Assembly: GCA_003343685.1 (NCBI GenBank)
Contig: QAKS01000040.1
Location: 1-11,264 of the forward strand
Reading direction: 5' to 3'
Origin: Clostridiales bacterium
GTDB lineage: Bacteria > Bacillota > Clostridia > Christensenellales > Christensenellaceae
DNA: 11,264 bases
The stretch's first letter is position 1. Each line of letters starts with the position of its first letter. Below are positions 6,869 to 11,264 of this stretch, one piece after another. The translations under genes were made by a program, and so were the position numbers. The notes beneath the pieces are model-generated. The model was not told the DNA's origin. It saw only the letters and a list, made by a program, of their open reading frames with translations, and ran no database searches.

Positions 6869-9800
6869 TTATTGCCGCACCACGACATTTTCCGGCCCCA
6901 GCAATTCCGACAGACAGGAAATCAGTTCCTCCGACATATCGACGCCGTTGCTTCCGCTGTATCCATATGTTTTCTTGTCCGGCGCCACATAAAGCCTCCA
7001 GTCCTGATCTCCCCGATACTTCCTTGCAAGCTCCTCCACAGCTCTTTTTTCTTTGGGATCTGCTGAGTCCACTTTGACATAGAGAATACCCGCGGACTTT
7101 TTGAAAGAGGCGGCAGATTCCATAAACAACTCAGGCTTTCCCTCGGCATTGATATTAATTCTTCCCTTTATGCGTATCACCGTGTCGGCATGCAGCAGCC
7201 GCTCATACCCGGCAAAGGCTCTTGGGAAAATCGTAACGGCAATGCTGCCTGTCATGTCGTCCAGCTCCGCGTTTGCCATCGTCTGTTTATTTTTCGTAAT
7301 TCTTGTCGACAGGGTTGTCAGAACGCCCGTAATCTCCACTTCCCTGTTGTCATAGTAACGCGCTTTTATTTCGTCCATTTCAGACTGCAGGATATCCGCA
7401 ACATCGTGCTCATTTCTAAGATCTCCCAGTTCCTCCAGCGGATGTCCGCTGATATACATCCCCGTTTTTTCCTTTTCCAGCGCAAGCCTCCTGCTCGCCG
7501 GATATTCCGGGACGTCGGGCAGCGGCATTTTTTCCGCCATCTCCTCCGCACCCTCCATCGCAAAAACACTCATCTGAGATGACATGGATTGCTTCAGCCT
7601 CTCCTGCGCATTTTTCAAAATCGTATCGCTTGCGTTCATAATCTGCGCGCGGTTTGCGCCCGTATAGTCAAAACATCCGGAAAGCACCAGCGACTCGATC
7701 TGAGACTTGTTGATGGTCGCCGCATTGCGCGATACAAAATCCTCAAAATCCTCATATTCGCCATTTTCCCGCTCGGTAATCACATCCCCGATCGCGTCTC
7801 CCACCTGCCGGAGGGCAGACAAGCCAAACCGTATGGCGCCGTTTTCCACGGCAAACAGCTTTTGAGATTTGTTGATATTGGGCGGCAGTATTCTGATTCC
7901 GCTCTGCCTGATATAGCGCATATAATGCGCCAGCTTATCCGATACGGAAATGAAGCTGTTTAAGAGTGCAGTCATAAATTCGGTTTCATAATAGGCCTTC
8001 AGGTATGCCGTCTCATAGGCCACTACTGCATAGGCGCAGGCATGGGACTTATTAAAGGCATACTGGGCAAAATCCATCATCTGGTCAAAGATTCGGTGCG
8101 CAACATTCTCGGGCGTCCCCCGTTTAACCGCACCTTCTACGCCGTCTCCGCCATAGACGAAAATCTTGCGCTCTTTTTCCATCACGTCCTGCTTTTTTTT
8201 CGCCATCGCCCGGCGTACCAGATCACTCCGGCCCAGAGAGTACCCCGCCATGTCCCGGACGATCTCCATTACCTGCTCCTGGTATACCATACAGCCATAC
8301 GTATCCGACAGAATTCTCTCCAGCACCGGACTTTCGTAGGTCACCTTGTCAGGCGCATTTTTCCCGGCAATATAGTCCGGAATTTTTTTCATCGGCCCCG
8401 GGCGGTACAGAGAAATCCCCACCATGATATCCCCGAGATTTTCCGGTCTGAGCTGTGTCATGAGCGACCTCATTCCGTCGCTCTCCAGCTGAAATACCCC
8501 GTCCGTATCGCCGCGGGTAATCATTTCAAACACCTTTTTATCGTCGTAGGTCAGTTTGTCCAGTTCTATTTTTACACCATGCTCCTCCTCAATCATCCGA
8601 ATGGCGTCCCGCATCACGGTCAGCGTGCGCAGCCCGAGAAAGTCCATTTTCAGAAGGCCTAGTGCTTCCAGATCCCCCATCGTATATTGTGTTGTAATGC
8701 TCTCATCTTTTTTATTGCGGGAAAGCGGCGCATATTCGGTAACGGGCTTGTTTGAAATCACTACGCCTGCCGCGTGCGTGGAACTCTGTCTGGGCAGTCC
8801 CTCCAGCTTCATGGACATATCCAGCCAGCTTTTAATATGCTCGTTGTTTTTATATTCCATGCTGAGCTTCTCTGACTTTTCCAACGCCTTGGCTATCGTC
8901 ATATGCAGCTCGTTCGGGATCATCTTCGCAAGCCTGTTTGCCTCTGCCACAGAAATTCTCGTAACCCGCGCCACATCCCGTACAACCTGCTTTGCTCCCA
9001 ATGTGCCGAAGGTAATGATCTGCGCGACCCGATCCAGACCGTATTTCTCCGTCACATATTCGATAATCTGCCCTCTCCCCTCGATGCAGAAATCCATATC
9101 AATATCGGGCATACTGATTCTCTCAGGATTCAGGAAACGCTCAAACAGCAGATTGTACTTAATCGGGTCGATATCGGTAATATGCAGCGCATAGGCGACG
9201 ATGCTCCCCGCCGCGCTGCCTCTGCCCGGCCCCACCGGAATCCCGTTTCGCCGCGCATAGTCTACGTAGTCCCATACGATCAGAAAATAGTCCGTAAAGC
9301 CCATTTTATTGATGGTCTCCAGCTCGTATTTCCACCGTTCCTCTACCTCTCCTGCATCGGCGCCGTACCGTTCATAAATTCCCTTCTTTGTCAGCTCTTC
9401 CAGATATCCCTCATGGGTATAGCCTTCGGGAACATCGTATACGGGCAGGTGTATATGTCCGAATTCCAGTTCAACATTGCATTTTTCCGCTATCTTTGCC
9501 GTATTTTCGGCCGCGCTTTCAACGTGGGGGAACAGCGCGCGCATTTCGTCTCCGCTTTTGATATAAAACTCGTCCGTCTGGAACAGCCCTCCCTCATCAA
9601 TATAGCGCCCCATCTGAATGCACATGAGAATATCCTGAGCCTTGGAATCCTCTCTGTTTACATAATGAGAGTCGTTTGTCACCACCATTTCTATTTGCAG
9701 TTCACGAGCCAGCTTGATCAAAAGCGGATTGACGCGCTTCTGTTCGGCCAGTCCATGATCCTGAAGCTCAATATAGAAGTCTTCCCCAAACATATTTTTC

Positions 9801-10282
9801 AGCCGTTTCGCCAGTGCATAAGCTCCTTCCTCGTCCCCCCTCAGGAACATCGACGGAATATCGCCTGCCAGACAGGCCGACAGACACACCAGCCCATCGG
9901 CATACTGTTCCAGCGTGTCGTAGTCTATTCTCGGCCTGTAATAGAATCCGTCTACAAAGCCGATGGAACTGAGTTTCATCAGATTTTTATAGCCTTGGTT
10001 GTTTTTCGCCAAAAGCACCAGATGGGCATACTCCTTTCGGGCCGGGTCTCTGTCCGTCAGCCTGCCGTTTGCCACATACACCTCACAGCCAATCACCGGC
10101 TTAATCCCCGCCTGCGTAGCAGCACGCCAAAATGCCACAACGCCGTACATGGCTCCGTGGTCGGTAATTGCTATCGCCGTTTGGCCCAGTTCCTTCGCCC
10201 TCTCCACAATATCATTGATACGCGCCGCTCCGTCCAACAAACTGTATTCGCTGTGCACATGCAGATGTACAAAATTATCCAT
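6869..10282 (-). CDS. dnaE: DNA polymerase III alpha subunit DnaE (PHP-containing)
   Basis: DnaE is a C-family replicative polymerase. The protein has 1137 residues and all family parts in order. The N-terminal PHP domain (about 1-270) keeps all nine expected metal ligands: H8, H10, D17, H42, E67, H87, C137, D204 and H206. The palm carries GPGRGSAAGS (351-360), PDIDMDF with catalytic D393 and D395, and the third aspartate D547 in LLKMDFLGL. Finger segments include GVFQLES (595-601) and YRPGP, then AFNKSHACAYAVVAY (742-756), tandem helix-hairpin-helix, a probable beta-clamp motif QMSVF (903-907) and an OB fold (about 980-1060). There is no inserted DEDD exonuclease, so it is not PolC. The start has AGGGGG at 10288-10293, 5 bp upstream, and the family-typical MDNFVHLHVHSEYS. 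In Firmicutes such DnaE normally works beside PolC, extending primers before hand-off. Confidence 0.98.
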   Translation of the reverse strand: MDNFVHLHVHSEYSLLDGAARINDIVERAKELGQTAIAITDHGAMYGVVAFWRAATQAGIKPVIGCEVYVANGRLTDRDPARKEYAHLVLLAKNNQGYKNLMKLSSIGFVDGFYYRPRIDYDTLEQYADGLVCLSACLAGDIPSMFLRGDEEGAYALAKRLKNMFGEDFYIELQDHGLAEQKRVNPLLIKLARELQIEMVVTNDSHYVNREDSKAQDILMCIQMGRYIDEGGLFQTDEFYIKSGDEMRALFPHVESAAENTAKIAEKCNVELEFGHIHLPVYDVPEGYTHEGYLEELTKKGIYERYGADAGEVEERWKYELETINKMGFTDYFLIVWDYVDYARRNGIPVGPGRGSAAGSIVAYALHITDIDPIKYNLLFERFLNPERISMPDIDMDFCIEGRGQIIEYVTEKYGLDRVAQIITFGTLGAKQVVRDVARVTRISVAEANRLAKMIPNELHMTIAKALEKSEKLSMEYKNNEHIKSWLDMSMKLEGLPRQSSTHAAGVVISNKPVTEYAPLSRNKKDESITTQYTMGDLEALGLLKMDFLGLRTLTVMRDAIRMIEEEHGVKIELDKLTYDDKKVFEMITRGDTDGVFQLESDGMRSLMTQLRPENLGDIMVGISLYRPGPMKKIPDYIAGKNAPDKVTYESPVLERILSDTYGCMVYQEQVMEIVRDMAGYSLGRSDLVRRAMAKKKQDVMEKERKIFVYGGDGVEGAVKRGTPENVAHRIFDQMMDFAQYAFNKSHACAYAVVAYETAYLKAYYETEFMTALLNSFISVSDKLAHYMRYIRQSGIRILPPNINKSQKLFAVENGAIRFGLSALRQVGDAIGDVITERENGEYEDFEDFVSRNAATINKSQIESLVLSGCFDYTGANRAQIMNASDTILKNAQERLKQSMSSQMSVFAMEGAEEMAEKMPLPDVPEYPASRRLALEKEKTGMYISGHPLEELGDLRNEHDVADILQSEMDEIKARYYDNREVEITGVLTTLSTRITKNKQTMANAELDDMTGSIAVTIFPRAFAGYERLLHADTVIRIKGRININAEGKPELFMESAASFKKSAGILYVKVDSADPKEKRAVEELARKYRGDQDWRLYVAPDKKTYGYSGSNGVDMSEELISCLSELLGPENVVVRQ

Positions 10283-10311
10283 TTCGGCCCCCTTTTGTCA
10301 ATCTCATATAT

Positions 10312-10320
10312 ATCATAACA
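10312..10320 (-). promoter_or_regulatory. Extended -10 promoter of dnaE
   Basis: On the minus strand this reads TGTTATGAT: a five-of-six -10 box TATGAT (10312-10317) with a TGn extension. The -35 region 17 bp upstream is poor, as is usual for extended -10 promoters. An alternative is -35 TCGACA (10328-10333) with a weaker TATATG -10 at 10305-10310. The leader would be about 20 bases and carries the AGGGGG ribosome site. Confidence 0.55.
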
Positions 10321-10333
10321 TATTTGTTGTCGA

Positions 10334-10362
10334 TTGAAATACTTTTCTTCCTGTTGTATAAT
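10334..10362 (+). promoter_or_regulatory. Sigma-A promoter of the HAD-hprK unit
   Basis: TTGAAA (10334-10339, five of six to consensus), a 17-bp spacer and a perfect TATAAT (10357-10362). Transcription would start near 10369, with a leader of about 34 bases. The -35 box lies in the same stretch as the likely -35 region of the opposing dnaE promoter, so the two promoters face away from each other within about 120 bp. Confidence 0.8.
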
Positions 10363-10402
10363 AAAGAAAATATTAATGAAATACTAAGGAGTTTTCGCAG
10401 CA

Positions 10403-11197
10403 ATGTCGTACAAACTGATCGCTCTCGATCTGGACTACACTCTTTTCCGCACTGATCTTACAATCGCCGAAAGTACACGCCGGGCTATAACCGACGCGCA
10501 GGATAAAGGCGTGCTGGTCGTCCTTGCCACAGGCAGGATGCTGGGCGGCGTAAAACCCGTCTATGACAGTCTCGCTCTTTGTTCTCCGGTAATATGCGGC
10601 GGCGGTTCTATTATTTACAACAACAAATTCAACCGGCTGGAGCTTTTCTCCCTTGATCCTTTGGATGCCCACGGAATTGTCAATCTTGCCGCAGCATATG
10701 ACATACCTGTCCACGTATATGTAGACGGAAAAGTCCTCTATCGGGCAGAGACGCCTATAACGGACGAATATCTCTCTACATTCCATTTGATCGGGCAGAT
10801 AACGCCGGATCTGTGTGCCATGACCGACATCAAGACGCCTAAAGCGCTTATCTTAAAAGATGTGGAATCCATTGACAAAATCGCCCCCATTGCGCGCGAA
10901 AAATTCCCGCATCTCAACATCGTCCGCTCCAAGCCCCACTATCTTGAATTTACGAGAAAAGATGTGACAAAGGCCACTGCACTGGAGTATATCGGGAAGC
11001 TTTACGGCATTGATAAAAGCGAAATGATCGCCGTAGGCGATAATGAAATCGACGAAAGTATGATCTCCTATGCCGGCCTTGGCTGCGCCGTAGGGAACGC
11101 CATTGAATCTACAAAATCCGTTGCCGACTACATTTCCGCCGACTGCGACCATGACGGCGTCGGTGAAATCATACATAAATTTATTTTAGGAGACTGA
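10403..11197 (+). CDS. Cof-type HAD-IIB family hydrolase (probable sugar-phosphate/nucleotide phosphatase)
   Basis: A 264-residue cytoplasmic HAD phosphatase of the Cof/IIB subfamily, normal in length. Motif I is LDLDYTLF with nucleophile D9 and acid/base D11; motif II is ATGR with T43; motif III lysine is probably K190 in KDVTK; motif IV is VGDNEIDESM with D213 and D217, followed by AGLGCAVGNA, typical of Cof proteins. The C2-type cap lies between about 83 and 185. Two positions depart from the usual motifs: Tyr12 where DxDGT has Gly, and Ile216 where GDxxND has Asn. The metal aspartates remain, so activity is still likely, but substrate or metal preference may differ. Cof enzymes dephosphorylate varied sugar phosphates, FMN, PLP or nucleotides; the true substrate is unknown. 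The ribosome site AAGGAG (10386-10391) sits 11 bp before the ATG. The TGA overlaps the first possible ATG of the next gene. Confidence 0.9.
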   Translation: MSYKLIALDLDYTLFRTDLTIAESTRRAITDAQDKGVLVVLATGRMLGGVKPVYDSLALCSPVICGGGSIIYNNKFNRLELFSLDPLDAHGIVNLAAAYDIPVHVYVDGKVLYRAETPITDEYLSTFHLIGQITPDLCAMTDIKTPKALILKDVESIDKIAPIAREKFPHLNIVRSKPHYLEFTRKDVTKATALEYIGKLYGIDKSEMIAVGDNEIDESMISYAGLGCAVGNAIESTKSVADYISADCDHDGVGEIIHKFILGD

Positions 11198-11202
11198 TGT
11201 TT

Positions 11203-11264
11203 ATGAAACGTTCCATTAAAATCAACAAATTCGTAGAAGACCTTGGCCTCACTCCTCTCTATGT
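11203..11264 (+). CDS. hprK: Probable HPr kinase/phosphorylase, N-terminus only (truncated by window end)
   Basis: Only 20 full codons are visible: the protein starts MKRSIKINKFVEDLGLTPLY. The pattern of a basic start, a short helix ending in a hydrophobic xLxL segment resembles the N-terminus of HprK, which phosphorylates HPr on serine in response to fructose-1,6-bisphosphate and ATP and so drives carbon catabolite control. The neighbourhood fits, since Clostridia often keep hprK near dnaE and pfkA. The call rests on too few residues to be firm. Two in-frame starts are possible: ATG 11197, overlapping the upstream TGA but only 4 bp after AGGAG (11188-11192), or ATG 11203, 10 bp after it. I chose 11203 for spacing and alignment. 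Translational coupling to the HAD gene is likely either way. Confidence 0.55.
   Translation, partial: MKRSIKINKFVEDLGLTPLY

Noticed and set aside
8903..10318. Long plus-strand open frame (471 codons) opposite dnaE
   Set aside because: It is antisense to the PHP and palm regions of dnaE and has no domain; long antisense frames are expected opposite conserved genes with this codon usage.
1..11264. CRISPR array, tRNA/rRNA, riboswitch, insertion sequence or phage genes
   Set aside because: I looked on both strands and found no repeated spacer-like units, no cloverleaf or conserved RNA signature, and no transposase, integrase or structural phage gene; spacers are all under 200 bp.

Overview
This window looks like ordinary chromosome from an anaerobic, fermentative Firmicute, probably a Clostridia-type gut or sediment bacterium of middling GC. 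The evidence is a fused AdhE, a Firmicutes-type DnaE with a PHP domain, a dnaE-pfkA pair, a SpoIID-family wall protein with Big2 repeats, strong AGGAGG-type ribosome sites and sigma-A promoters with TGn extended -10 boxes. I see no transposase, phage gene, CRISPR array, rRNA or tRNA.

Layout. (1) Positions 1-3249, plus strand: the 3' nine-tenths of adhE (acetyl-CoA to ethanol), then 15 bp later a small phosphotransferase of the APH/choline-kinase fold. (2) Positions 3250-3445: a gene-free spacer with a long inverted repeat and a bidirectional terminator that separates the two converging units. (3) Positions 3446-10282, minus strand, read from the right: dnaE (replicative polymerase), pfkA (6-phosphofructokinase) and a secreted SpoIID/LytB-domain protein with three Big2 domains. 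Each of the three has its own recognisable promoter, and a terminator separates pfkA from the SpoIID gene. (4) Positions 10283-10402: a divergent promoter region. (5) Positions 10403-11264, plus strand: a Cof-type HAD phosphatase whose stop codon meets the start of the next gene. That gene is cut off after about 20 codons and resembles HPr kinase/phosphorylase (hprK).

How the genes may work together. PfkA makes fructose-1,6-bisphosphate. In Firmicutes this metabolite activates HPr kinase, the probable product of the truncated right-hand gene. AdhE reoxidises NADH at the end of the same fermentation. The window is therefore mostly central carbon metabolism next to replication. Nothing amounts to a clear undescribed system. 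The items most worth a second look are the kinase-like gene coupled to adhE, an in-frame ribosome-site-plus-ATG at the AdhE domain junction, the non-consensus allosteric residues of PfkA, the SpoIID-Big2 architecture, the variant HAD motifs and the 16-bp inverted repeat at 3278-3316.
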